NCBI RefSeq assembly: GCF_022867795.2
Contig: NZ_CP107006.1
Coordinates: forward strand, 3,410,001 to 3,474,000
Length of the DNA: 64,000 nucleotides
Source of the DNA: Chitinophaga horti
Lineage (GTDB): Bacteria; Bacteroidota; Bacteroidia; Chitinophagales; Chitinophagaceae
Reading direction: 5' to 3'
Shown: positions 19,848 to 27,930 of the stretch, piece by piece
Layout: each line of letters starts with the position of its first letter
How positions within the stretch are numbered: position 1 is the first letter of the stretch
Notes under the pieces: model-generated
Told to the model about the DNA's origin: nothing
What the model saw: only the letters and a program-made list of their open reading frames with translations
Database searches by the model: none
Translations under genes and position numbers: made by a program

Positions 19848-21032
19848 ATGCGTTTCCCCCTCCTCATGCTCCTTTGCCTTCCCACCTGCGCCTCCGCACA
19901 ACAGATCAAACGGATCGATGGTTCCCGAATATCTGCTGAAGCACTGACCCGTAAGATCCATTACCTGATGGATACCGCACATGTACAAGGCATGGGCGTT
20001 ACTGTATTTAACGATAACAAGATCGTTTACCAGCAAACCTTCGGCTATAAGCGGGCGGACACGAAGGCGCCGCTTACGGGCAGTACCAACATTTATGGTG
20101 CATCCCTCAGTAAAGCCGTTTTCGCCGTGATGGTCATGAAGCTCGTAGAGCAAGGCCGCCTGGACCTCGACAAGCCCTTGCAACAATACCTCGACAAACC
20201 CATCTACGAGTATTCTACCCGCACCAAATGGCAGGACCATTACGAGTATTTTAAGAAGGATACGAATTATCGCCTCATCACTGCCCGTATGTGCCTTTCA
20301 CATACCAGCGGCCTGCCTAACTGGCGATGGGACATGCCCGACCAGCAACCGCAGATCCGCTTTAAACCAGGCAGCCACTATGGCTATTCCGGCGAAGGTA
20401 TGGTATACCTGCAGACCGTACTCGAAAGGCTTACAGGCCAATCACTACAATCCATGGCCGACGAACTCGTATTTAAACCGCTAAGGATGCAACGCTCCGC
20501 CTACCAATGGCTGCCTGCCTACGAAAGCGACTACGCCTTTGGTCACCAGCCGGACGGCAAGTTGTATGAGAAAGATAAAGACAACGAACCCCGCGCCCCC
20601 AGCACACTCGAAACTACTTTTGACGATCTGAGCATCTTCTTCCAAAGTGTACTGCAACAAAAAACATTATCCGCCGCCAGCACCAAAGCAATGTTTTCTC
20701 CGCAAATCCCTTTGCGCAGCCAATACCAATTCGGCACAAACGCCTGGAGCGATACCCTGGGTCGTTATCATCATACCATTTCCCTGAGTTATGGACTGGG
20801 TTGGAGTTTATTGAAAACACCCTATGGATGGGGTGCGTTTAAGGAAGGACATGGTGATGGATTTCAGCACTATTGCATTTTGTTTCCTTCGTTAAAATCG
20901 GGCATTTTGATAATGACGAATAGTGATAACGGGGAGAGCATTTATAGGGAGTTACTGGAAGCGGCGATTGGGGATAGGTATACGCCGTGGGAGTGGCATA
21001 GGTATGTGCCGTATGATGTGAAAAAGATGTAG
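19848..21032 (+). CDS. Serine hydrolase of the beta-lactamase / class C family
   Basis: 394 residues, signal peptide ending about residue 17 (CASAQ). The active-site motif SLSK places the nucleophile at Ser86 and the general base at Lys89 (GASLSKAVFAVMVMKLVEQG). The second motif is Tyr-Ser-Gly (HYGYSGEGMVYLQ), where the usual family form is Tyr-x-Asn. A late GHGDGFQHY segment fits the third motif (His/Lys-x-Gly region). Such periplasmic or extracellular enzymes cleave D-amino-acid peptides, esters or lactams, and substrate prediction from sequence is unreliable. It stands alone between a terminator upstream and a 320-base gap downstream. Confidence 0.9.
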   Translation: MRFPLLMLLCLPTCASAQQIKRIDGSRISAEALTRKIHYLMDTAHVQGMGVTVFNDNKIVYQQTFGYKRADTKAPLTGSTNIYGASLSKAVFAVMVMKLVEQGRLDLDKPLQQYLDKPIYEYSTRTKWQDHYEYFKKDTNYRLITARMCLSHTSGLPNWRWDMPDQQPQIRFKPGSHYGYSGEGMVYLQTVLERLTGQSLQSMADELVFKPLRMQRSAYQWLPAYESDYAFGHQPDGKLYEKDKDNEPRAPSTLETTFDDLSIFFQSVLQQKTLSAASTKAMFSPQIPLRSQYQFGTNAWSDTLGRYHHTISLSYGLGWSLLKTPYGWGAFKEGHGDGFQHYCILFPSLKSGILIMTNSDNGESIYRELLEAAIGDRYTPWEWHRYVPYDVKKM

Positions 21033-21222
21033 TTTGTGCTTGCTTTATATCGTAAAAATATTTTCGGAAACAATCCTTAGAACTAAGCCCCCCTTACTTT
21101 ATATGTAAAAGGAAAGTATAGCCCATCCACTTTTTAAATCAATATGTCAAAGAACTTATAAACCTGCCAGGCATCTTACGACGGAAAAACAGGCTCGTTT
21201 ATCACGGTTTCAGCGAATTAGC

Positions 21223-21254
21223 ATATACGCAGGATATACGCTGGATATACAAAG
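21223..21254 (+). repeat. Three direct 11-base repeats upstream of M48 peptidase
   Basis: Three consecutive copies of GATATACGCWG (first copy begins C at the first base, last ends AAAG) with an 11-base period, about one helical turn, 100-130 bases before the ATG at 21353. Spacing fits cooperative regulator binding, but no regulator is indicated. The rest of the 320-base gap 21033-21352 holds no gene I can support. Confidence 0.4.
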
Positions 21255-21310
21255 CACTTATTTGCATCGTTGAGATGGCAAAAAGACAGGAGGCGGGAAA
21301 ATAAGCACGT

Positions 21311-21342
21311 TTGTGGGTATTTTTCTATATTAGCACCCACAA
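21311..21342 (+). promoter_or_regulatory. Inverted repeat in the M48 peptidase leader
   Basis: TTGTGGGT (21311-21318) and ACCCACAA (21335-21342) are perfect 8-base inverted arms with a 16-base AT-rich spacer, ending 10 bases before the ATG. This could be a 5' hairpin that limits translation or an operator. Confidence 0.35.
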
Positions 21343-21352
21343 TCCTACACCT

Positions 21353-23407
21353 ATGCACACATCATTGTACCCGCCCGCGCCTGTGGTAGCCGATAAGAGC
21401 GTACTACAACCCTCTGAGGGGTTCAGGAAACAAGCCATCAAAGTTATTTTCGCGATCGTACTATTTATGATCGTATACTTGTTACTGGTAGCTGCCGCCG
21501 TGGGGCTGGCGGTAGCCTGTGTATATGCGGGCATCTGGCTGCTGGCTGCTATGAGTACGATTACCATCCTGCTCGGGGTAGGCCTGATCCTGTTGGGCGC
21601 ATCCGTGTTATTCTTCCTGGTGAAATTCGTGTTTGCAGTATCGAAGAACGAAAACGCCGGGCGGATAGAGATCTTGGAATCTGAGCAGCCGCGTTTGTTC
21701 GATTTCATTCGTCAGGTGGCTACGGAAACAAATACACCTTTCCCTAAAAAGATATTTCTTTCTGCGGATGTGAATGCCTGTGTGTTTTATAATTCCAGCT
21801 TCTGGAGCATGATGCTGCCCGTACGCAAGAATCTTGAAATCGGGCTGGGGCTCGTAAACGCGACCAATATCAGCGAGTTTAAAGCGGTGATGGCGCATGA
21901 ATTTGGGCACTTCTCGCAACGGAGTATGAAGCTGGGCAGCTTCACTTACAACGTGAACCGCGTAATCTATAATATGCTGAACGAAAACAGCAGTTATACC
22001 AGCTTCCTTCAAAACTGGGCGAGCATTCACGGTATTCTGGCGTTGTTTGCGCAAATGACAGCTGGCATCGCGACGGGCATTCAACAGGTATTGAGAGGGA
22101 TGTACGGCTTCATCAACAAAAGTTATAGCGGCTTAAGCCAGGAGATGGAATTTCACGCAGATACGATCGCAGCCAGCGTGGCAGGTGGGAATAACGTAAT
22201 CAGTGGCCTGAGCCGGATCGAAGTGGCGCAGGGTTGTTATAACACCATCCTGCAGAGAGCGGGAGAACAATTCAACCAGAAAAAAGCATTCAAAAACATA
22301 TTTACGAATCACCTCACGGTATTTCGTGCGATGGCCAACGAACACACGTTGCCCGTAAAACAAGGCATCCCGGAAGTGTCATTTGCGTTCATCGATTCTT
22401 TTTCCAAATCACGTATCAACTTTAAAGATCAATGGGCGAGTCACCCCCCTTTAGCGGAACGAAAAGCGAGCCTGGACAAAGTAGGCATCTACGCCACACC
22501 TGATGAAACACCCGCCTGGGCTATCTTTGATCATGTGGAAATGTGGCAGGAGAAATTTACAAAAGTGATATACCGCGACGTATCGCTCGACGACACAGAA
22601 ACGCTGGATGACAGACAGTTCGAAGCGCAATACCACGGAGATATCGAAAAGTATAAACTACCGGCGGCTTACAAAGGCTTCTACAGCAAGCGCATTCCCG
22701 CATTTAACAAATGGGAACTCGAAACGGTAATTGTGGATACTCCCGTTAAATCATTCAACGAGATATTTACCGAAAAGAACGCGCAGCTGTTCTCCGTTTT
22801 ACAGCAAAACATGGCCGATAAGCATACCGCACAGGCGATCGCTGATGGCCACATCCCGGTGAAATCGTTCGACTTCGATGGTGTGAAACATGTAAAGGAA
22901 GATGCGATCGTTGTTGTCGGGCAAATTGATAAGGACATTGCGGCGCTGGAAACGGAAATTGACTGGAACGACCAACTCGCGTTTATGCACTTCTACCAGC
23001 AACAACCATCGCTAAAGGAAGATTACGCGCGTATAATTGATATGAGTAAAGACCACGCAGCTTTTGTAGATGCGATGACGGCGATGATGGAAATGGTAAG
23101 ACCGTTTTACCAGGAGCGCCTCACCTTCGACGTAATCGAGATCCGTATAAAAGATTTAAAGAAAGATCTGGAACCACCGTTGAAAGACGCCCTTCGTAAG
23201 ATCGTAATCACCGACGACGCACTGGACAAAAAACGGAACGACTATCTGGCCAGCGACTATGTATACTTTGCAAACGAGGCGTTTAAGAACGACGAGTTAA
23301 ACCACATGATCGAACTGGCGCGCGAGGTGAGTGAATTGTGGGACGAGCAGTTACATATGTCGTACAAGACGCTACTGATAAAGCAGCTGAAACCGGTGGA
23401 AGCGTGA
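21353..23407 (+). CDS. M48 family membrane-bound zinc metallopeptidase
   Basis: 684 residues from ATG 21353; an in-frame TTG at 21311 lies inside the leader inverted repeat and is rejected. Two N-terminal membrane segments (about 27-52 and 58-87) anchor it. The zinc site is HEFGH (His182, Glu183, His186), with the third ligand in EFHAD (Glu266, matching the ExxxD pattern of M48). The remaining 400 residues are a long, mostly helical, acidic region (DQWASHPPLAERKASL marks the end of the peptidase core). M48 enzymes of this kind are envelope-stress or membrane-protein quality-control proteases. It is convergent with the hydrolase at 23413, leaving only 5 bases. Confidence 0.93.
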   Translation: MHTSLYPPAPVVADKSVLQPSEGFRKQAIKVIFAIVLFMIVYLLLVAAAVGLAVACVYAGIWLLAAMSTITILLGVGLILLGASVLFFLVKFVFAVSKNENAGRIEILESEQPRLFDFIRQVATETNTPFPKKIFLSADVNACVFYNSSFWSMMLPVRKNLEIGLGLVNATNISEFKAVMAHEFGHFSQRSMKLGSFTYNVNRVIYNMLNENSSYTSFLQNWASIHGILALFAQMTAGIATGIQQVLRGMYGFINKSYSGLSQEMEFHADTIAASVAGGNNVISGLSRIEVAQGCYNTILQRAGEQFNQKKAFKNIFTNHLTVFRAMANEHTLPVKQGIPEVSFAFIDSFSKSRINFKDQWASHPPLAERKASLDKVGIYATPDETPAWAIFDHVEMWQEKFTKVIYRDVSLDDTETLDDRQFEAQYHGDIEKYKLPAAYKGFYSKRIPAFNKWELETVIVDTPVKSFNEIFTEKNAQLFSVLQQNMADKHTAQAIADGHIPVKSFDFDGVKHVKEDAIVVVGQIDKDIAALETEIDWNDQLAFMHFYQQQPSLKEDYARIIDMSKDHAAFVDAMTAMMEMVRPFYQERLTFDVIEIRIKDLKKDLEPPLKDALRKIVITDDALDKKRNDYLASDYVYFANEAFKNDELNHMIELAREVSELWDEQLHMSYKTLLIKQLKPVEA

Positions 23408-23412
23408 TCCGC

Positions 23413-24054
23413 TTATACCCACTCTTTCGTCGCCTCCACCAATAACGCAATCGTATCGGTTTTACCGGCTTTGAAGGAATGGTCAGCCCCTTCCAGCTTT
23501 ACCAATGTTGTCTTTTTTAATGACTTACATACCGGCTCGATAAGATCCCAGGTGGCCAGGGTATCACGTGTACCTTGCAGGAACAACATAGGCACTTTTA
23601 CTTCTTTCAGATGTTCGGCGCGGTCGGTAGAAGGTTTACCGGCTGCGTGTAACGGAAACCCATAGAAGATAAGGCCTTCCACGTCGGTGCGGTGATTGGT
23701 GGCCATGTATTGTGACGACATCCGTCCGCCGAAAGACTTGCCGGCAACGAATAACGGTAACGAGGGATATAGTTCGCGGGCTTTATCGATAGCGGCCGCT
23801 ATGGTTTGATGAGCGACTGCCGGTGTATCGGGGCGTTTCTTTTGTTGTTCAGAAAACGGAAAATTGAAACGCAAAGTGCCGATACCGGCAGCAGCCAGGG
23901 CTTCCGACAGATTATTCATAAACGAGTGTTCCATCCCTGCTCCGGCACCATGCGCCAATGTCAGGATCGCTCTTGCTTTGGGAGGAACGATCGCGATGGC
24001 GGACACGCTGCCGATGGTGGGAGAAACTTTTATCTTTAACGCCTTGGCTTTCAT
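23413..24054 (-). CDS. Alpha/beta hydrolase of the KANL3/Tex30-like (dienelactone hydrolase-like) type
   Basis: 213 residues, no signal peptide, so cytoplasmic. Oxyanion-region motif LAHGAGAGMEHSFM (about 33-46), FNFPFSE (about 63-69), nucleophile elbow GKSFGGR with Ser107, acid region LFLQGTRDTL and catalytic His in EGADHSFK near the C-terminus. This exact set of motifs defines the small bacterial KANL3/Tex30-like hydrolases, whose substrates are generally unknown. The start at 24054 fits the family length. Single gene, convergent with the M48 peptidase. Confidence 0.9.
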   Translation of the reverse strand: MKAKALKIKVSPTIGSVSAIAIVPPKARAILTLAHGAGAGMEHSFMNNLSEALAAAGIGTLRFNFPFSEQQKKRPDTPAVAHQTIAAAIDKARELYPSLPLFVAGKSFGGRMSSQYMATNHRTDVEGLIFYGFPLHAAGKPSTDRAEHLKEVKVPMLFLQGTRDTLATWDLIEPVCKSLKKTTLVKLEGADHSFKAGKTDTIALLVEATKEWV

Positions 24055-24296
24055 CTGTTCATCTATTTAAAAACGAATATAGGACATTCGGTGATGTTTT
24101 GTTTAGTCGACTCTTACAGACACCGTCGGTTCCTCACCGCCTTTGGTAGTCGCGGGAACAAAGCCGTCAAAGAGCAAGGCCATTATCTCCATCCAGCCAT
24201 TCCCTCATCCTGTAGGCCAATTCCCACACTTGGGCGGGCAGGGCTTTTTACCTTGCAGGCTTATGCTGATTTTACCTGCCTAAACTGCAACAAACC

Positions 24297-25016
24297 ATGT
24301 CCCAAAAAATCGTCCTCGTTACGGGCGCTAACCGTGGGTTAGGCCTTGAAACCGCGCGGCAGCTGGCTGCGCTGGGGCACATCGTTTACCTTGGAAGCCG
24401 CGATGTGCAGAAAGGCCGGCAGGCTGCCGGTAAAATCGATAGTAAACAAGTATTTACATTACAGGTGGACCTCAATGATCCCGACACCTTCCACGCGGCA
24501 TCCGCCACTATTGAGGCACAACATGGCCGGCTGGATGTGCTGATCAACAACGCCGGTGTGATGCTTGAAGAAGACATCATGAGCGACTCCACCGCCAACG
24601 TTAATCCCGGTGTGCTACGAAACTCGTTCGTGACCAACTTCTTCGGCACCGTGGAACTGACCAACACCCTGTTGCCCCTGTTATTAAGGAGCCAGGCACC
24701 GCGTATTGTAAACTTATCGTCGAACGTAGGCTCACTAACCATGCACGCCCAGGGAGCGCCATTAATGAAAACTTTTGCTTACAACAGCAGTAAGACGGCC
24801 CTCAATAGTTATACCGTGCATTTGGCCAACGCGTACGGCAGCACGCCGTTGAAGGTAAACTCTGCGCATCCCGGCTGGCTGAAAACGGACATGGGCACCT
24901 CTTACGCTCCAATGGAGGTGGCGGAAGGCGTGGAGACCGTTTTATGGCTGGCTACCCTGCCGGCTGACGGCCCGAGTGGCGGATTTTTCCACAAACAAGA
25001 ACGGATAGACTGGTAA
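24297..25016 (+). CDS. Short-chain dehydrogenase/reductase
   Basis: 239-residue classical SDR. Cofactor motif TGANRGLG (about 9-16), LYLGSRD after beta-2 (the Arg suggests NADP preference), NNAGV (about 82-86), catalytic YxxxK as Tyr162/Lys166 (YNSSKTALN) preceded by LSSNVGS, and PGWLKTDMG after beta-6. Soluble cytoplasmic oxidoreductase that uses NAD(P)H to reduce a carbonyl; the carbonyl substrate is not predictable. It stands alone and is followed by its own terminator. The 240 bases upstream show only weak overlapping frames and no gene. Confidence 0.93.
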   Translation: MSQKIVLVTGANRGLGLETARQLAALGHIVYLGSRDVQKGRQAAGKIDSKQVFTLQVDLNDPDTFHAASATIEAQHGRLDVLINNAGVMLEEDIMSDSTANVNPGVLRNSFVTNFFGTVELTNTLLPLLLRSQAPRIVNLSSNVGSLTMHAQGAPLMKTFAYNSSKTALNSYTVHLANAYGSTPLKVNSAHPGWLKTDMGTSYAPMEVAEGVETVLWLATLPADGPSGGFFHKQERIDW

Positions 25017-25024
25017 TACGGATA

Positions 25025-25053
25025 ACGCCCGCCTTGTGCGGGCGTGGTTTTTA
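25025..25053 (+). terminator. Rho-independent terminator after SDR gene
   Basis: Perfect 8-base-pair stem (25025-25032 with 25038-25045), 5-base loop, then GG and five T residues. It separates the SDR gene from the ECF sigma gene. Confidence 0.85.
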
Positions 25054-25122
25054 TAGTTATGACGATAGTTTTTATACCTTTATGATCATTTGCACCACTG
25101 ACACGCGAAGACGAAACCGAGT

Positions 25123-25707
25123 TTGCCGACCATTAAGACATACGACGAGCAGGAGCTGCTGAGCCGCATTGCGGACGGTGATGCCACCGTATATCCCTAT
25201 TTGCACGATACTTTCTACAACGCCCTCGTTTACTTTTCCCTCAGTATTATTGAAGACCAACAACAAGCGGAAGACATTGCCATCGACTCGCTCGTAAAAC
25301 TATGGCAGGCCCCCACCCGTTTTGCATCGATCGGCAAACTACGCGGATACCTTTTTACACTCTCCCGGAATGCAAGCCTGAATTATCTCAAACACTTGCG
25401 TATGCGCGAACGCAGCGAACAGGAACTTACGGCGCCGGATACACTGGTAGATGAGCGCCTGGAAGCATTGATCGTAGAGTCGGACCTGGTGCGACTCGTA
25501 TACCAGGAGATCGAACGTTTGCCGGAATCGTATCGTCAGGTGATGGAACTGCTGTATGTACAGGATTTGAGCGCGGCTGAAGCGGCAAAACAACTCGGTA
25601 TTACCATGGAAAATCTGCGGCAACGTAAAGGCCGTGCGATAAAAGAACTAAAAAATGAGCTACTCCGTAAAGGACTGAGCAACAAGCTTTTATCCCTACT
25701 CTTCTAG
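25123..25707 (+). CDS. ECF-type RNA polymerase sigma factor
   Basis: 194 residues. TTG start at 25123 chosen because an in-frame stop lies at 25099-25101 and the first ATG in frame would remove region 2. Region 2 spans about 20-90 (YFSLSIIEDQQQAEDIAIDS, then LRGYLFTLSRNASLNYLKH) and region 4 about 125-180 (LPESYRQVMELLYVQDLSAAEAAKQLGIT, helix-turn-helix). This is the Bacteroidota FecI-like ECF type that works with FecR anti-sigma factors. The likely partner is the FecR at 26500, but a coiled-coil gene and a terminator separate them. Expected to transcribe the 27931-38721 SusCD operon once released. Confidence 0.94.
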   Translation: MPTIKTYDEQELLSRIADGDATVYPYLHDTFYNALVYFSLSIIEDQQQAEDIAIDSLVKLWQAPTRFASIGKLRGYLFTLSRNASLNYLKHLRMRERSEQELTAPDTLVDERLEALIVESDLVRLVYQEIERLPESYRQVMELLYVQDLSAAEAAKQLGITMENLRQRKGRAIKELKNELLRKGLSNKLLSLLF

Positions 25708-25809
25708 GAGGGAACACCACCTGCTATTTTAGTAAATGATTTTGCCAATACTAAAAATGGATTTAGTTTTGAGTGGCTGCCACCGTTAACCGTTTAAAAC
25801 ATATTATTT

Positions 25810-26367
25810 ATGTCCCAAAATGAAATGCAAACAATTTTAACGGCAATCGCATCACTTAACAACAGATTTGACAGGCTTGAAACTGAATTCGGAACGTTTA
25901 AAAATGAATTCGGATCCTTCAAAAGCGAATTCGGATCCTTCAAAAGCGAGTTCGGTTCCTTCAAAACTGAGTTCGGATCCTTCAAAACTGAGTTCTACTT
26001 ACTTAAAAGTGAGATGACAAACAGATTTGATGAGATTGACGAACGGTTCAATGTAATCGAAACGGAAGTAAAAACGCTCCGAAATGAAACGAACGTAAGG
26101 TTCAATGCACTCGAAGAAAGGCTCAGCACTGTCGAAACGCAGGTAGTGTTACTTAGAAATGACACGAACGCGCTGGGAGAAAAACTTACCAAAGTCGAAA
26201 CGCAAGTCGGCTCCCTTCGCACCGAAATGAGCGGACGATTCGATGTAGTCGACGCCAGGTTGATACACATCGAGTCAGACCTGGACAAAATCGAAGTATG
26301 GACAGGCTACCGCGCAGATCATCGGCTGCCGGAAGTTCGCAGGAAAACGGAAACGGCTACTGCTTAA
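25810..26367 (+). CDS. Heptad-repeat coiled-coil protein of unknown function
   Basis: 185 residues, no signal peptide or membrane segment. Almost the whole chain is a predicted coiled coil: five near-identical heptads FGSFK(S/T/N)E at about 27-61, then degenerate heptads with Leu/Phe/Val at regular spacing (FNVIETEVKTLRNET, FNALEERLSTVETQV, LGEKLTKVETQVGSL, FDVVDARLIHIESDLDKI). The C-terminal tail (about 165-185) is basic. It has its own terminator and lies between the ECF sigma factor and FecR, which normally sit side by side. I recognise no named family. It could be a structural, scaffold or regulatory protein; a link with the sigma system is positional only. Confidence 0.8.
   Translation: MSQNEMQTILTAIASLNNRFDRLETEFGTFKNEFGSFKSEFGSFKSEFGSFKTEFGSFKTEFYLLKSEMTNRFDEIDERFNVIETEVKTLRNETNVRFNALEERLSTVETQVVLLRNDTNALGEKLTKVETQVGSLRTEMSGRFDVVDARLIHIESDLDKIEVWTGYRADHRLPEVRRKTETATA
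25888..25992 (+). repeat. Five tandem 21-base repeats encoding coiled-coil heptads
   Basis: Five in-frame units of exactly 21 bases (25888-25908 and so on), each encoding seven residues FG(T/S)FK(N/S/T)E. The second and third differ by only two bases in the window, as do the last two, so the array expanded recently and can change length by whole heptads without a frameshift. Confidence 0.9.
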
Positions 26368-26390
26368 ATTCAACCAACTGAAAGTCTTTG

Positions 26391-26423
26391 AGGCCTCACT
26401 GTCAAGCAGTGCAGGCCTTTTTT
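26391..26423 (+). terminator. Rho-independent terminator after coiled-coil gene
   Basis: AGGCCT plus CACTG pair with CAGTG plus AGGCCT (one bulged C), 5-base loop TCAAG, then six T residues. It would stop sigma-factor transcripts before fecR, implying a separate fecR promoter in 26424-26499. Confidence 0.88.
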
Positions 26424-26499
26424 ATGCCAAATAGCTGTTTTTTTCAGAAACCGTGTCACGCTCCGTCCCCTTCAGTTGTTCTACTCTTAAACAACCAAA

Positions 26500-27711
26500 A
26501 TGCCGCCGGAGGATTTTCCCAATTTTGACATGACTTTCCTGGAAACAATAGCTGTATTACTGCAAAAGCAGCTGGCGGGAGAAGTACTTTCTCCGGACGA
26601 GCAGCTGTCCCTGGCCGCCTGGAAGCAACAATCCGCCTATAACCAGGCCCTGGCCGACAAACTGAACTCCCCCGAGCAACTGCAACAATTGCTGCTCCAA
26701 TGGCATACTATCGAACAACGCCGGGAACATAACAAACAGCGGGGCATGGAACGCCTGGCGCAACTTACTGCACCTGCCCGCCGTCTGCCGTTACTGCGTC
26801 GCAGAAGCTTCCAGGTTGCCGCAGCAGTCGCGCTGCTCATCAGTGCCGGCGTTTATGTCTGGACTACACAACGGCCCGATCAATCAGAAACCGTCGCTTC
26901 CAACAATACGATCATCGCACCCGGTCGCGAAGGCGCCATCCTTACGCTGGCAGATGGCTCGCAGGTGGTGCTGGACAGTGTAGCCAACGGCGTAGTGGCC
27001 AACCAGGGGGGCGCACAGGTCATGTTGCAGAACGGGCAGCTCGCATATGGTAATACGGGCAATGCCGCCACTGTCAACACGATCACAACGCCTAAAGGCC
27101 GCCAGTTTAAACTGTTATTGCCCGATGGCAGTAAGGTTTGGCTGAACGCCGCCAGCGCTATTACTTTTCCTACGGCGTTTACCGGCAACGAACGGCGCAT
27201 CAGCCTGCAGGGCGAAGCATATTTTGAGATCGCGAAGAACCCCCAGCAGCCCTTTATGGTAAATATTGCAGAAGCGGTAAACGTGGAAGTGTTGGGCACC
27301 AGCTTCAACATCCACGCGTATCAGAACGAAAACAGTATTAAAACCACCTTACTGGATGGCGCTGTAAAACTGCTCGCCTATCAGCAGTCGCAAGTGTTGA
27401 AGCCCGGCCAGCAGGCTGCGGTTACGTCTTCCAAAGCTAACATTACACTCATCCCTAACCCCGATATAGATAAAGCGATGGCCTGGAAAAACGGCCTTTT
27501 CAATTTTGACGACGCCAGCCTCGAAGAAGTCATGCGCGAGCTGGAACGTTGGTACGACATCGAAGTGGTATACGCCACAGGTATTCCCCGCAGCCGGTTC
27601 GGCGGCGAGATCAACAAACAGAACACTTTACAGGACGTCTTACAGATCCTGGAGAAATCGGATGTACACTTTAGACTGGAACAAGGCCGGAAGCTGGTTG
27701 TAATGCCCTGA
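26500..27711 (+). CDS. FecR family anti-sigma protein of locus C
   Basis: 403 residues from ATG 26500 (ATG at 26530 is possible). N-terminal cytoplasmic part (about 1-100) with LLQKQLAGEVLSPDEQLSLAAW, one membrane helix (about 107-125, FQVAAAVALLISAGVYVWTT), periplasmic FecR domain (about 145-260, DGSKVWLNAA, GEAYFEIAKN, VEVLGTSFNIHAY) and C-terminal DUF4974-type domain (about 330-400, FDDASLEEVMRELERWYDIEVVY). It should hold the ECF sigma factor of 25123 inactive at the inner membrane and respond to the STN domain of the SusC at 27931. Clear paralogue of the truncated gene at the left edge. Confidence 0.95.
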   Translation: MPPEDFPNFDMTFLETIAVLLQKQLAGEVLSPDEQLSLAAWKQQSAYNQALADKLNSPEQLQQLLLQWHTIEQRREHNKQRGMERLAQLTAPARRLPLLRRRSFQVAAAVALLISAGVYVWTTQRPDQSETVASNNTIIAPGREGAILTLADGSQVVLDSVANGVVANQGGAQVMLQNGQLAYGNTGNAATVNTITTPKGRQFKLLLPDGSKVWLNAASAITFPTAFTGNERRISLQGEAYFEIAKNPQQPFMVNIAEAVNVEVLGTSFNIHAYQNENSIKTTLLDGAVKLLAYQQSQVLKPGQQAAVTSSKANITLIPNPDIDKAMAWKNGLFNFDDASLEEVMRELERWYDIEVVYATGIPRSRFGGEINKQNTLQDVLQILEKSDVHFRLEQGRKLVVMP

Positions 27712-27824
27712 GTGGCACGCTATGCATAACAACGAAAATTAAACGACGCTATCAACCAAATTTTAAACTAAAACGCTTTCAACTAATGGGAACTTAAAAG
27801 ACATCCAGGGGCGCCCATAAAGAA

Positions 27825-27851
27825 GCCGAAGGCGCTTGCAACACCTTCGGC
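27825..27851 (+). promoter_or_regulatory. 5' hairpin between fecR and STN-SusC (copy 2)
   Basis: Stem GCCGAAGG / CCTTCGGC (27825-27832 with 27844-27851) with one inner G-C pair across a mismatch and the loop CTTGCAA. Flanks AGAA before and GGA after match the hairpin at 762-791. It sits 80 bases before the SusC ATG, the same distance as in copy 1. No T-tract. Confidence 0.55.
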
Positions 27852-27930
27852 GGATGGCAGGGCCGACCCTATAAACAATTTTCTTTCGGGGAACAATCGC
27901 TTATTTATCAACCCAAACCAGACGTAAGTT

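Noticed and set aside
24060-24290. Small overlapping frames between the KANL3/Tex30-like hydrolase and the SDR gene
   Set aside because: No domain, poor codon structure and mutual overlap; treated as non-coding.
25885-25990. Alternating GAATTC and GGATCC hexamers that look like a cloning linker
   Set aside because: They encode Glu-Phe-Gly-Ser within an in-frame heptad array of a natural coiled coil; the flanks and codon use match the neighbours.
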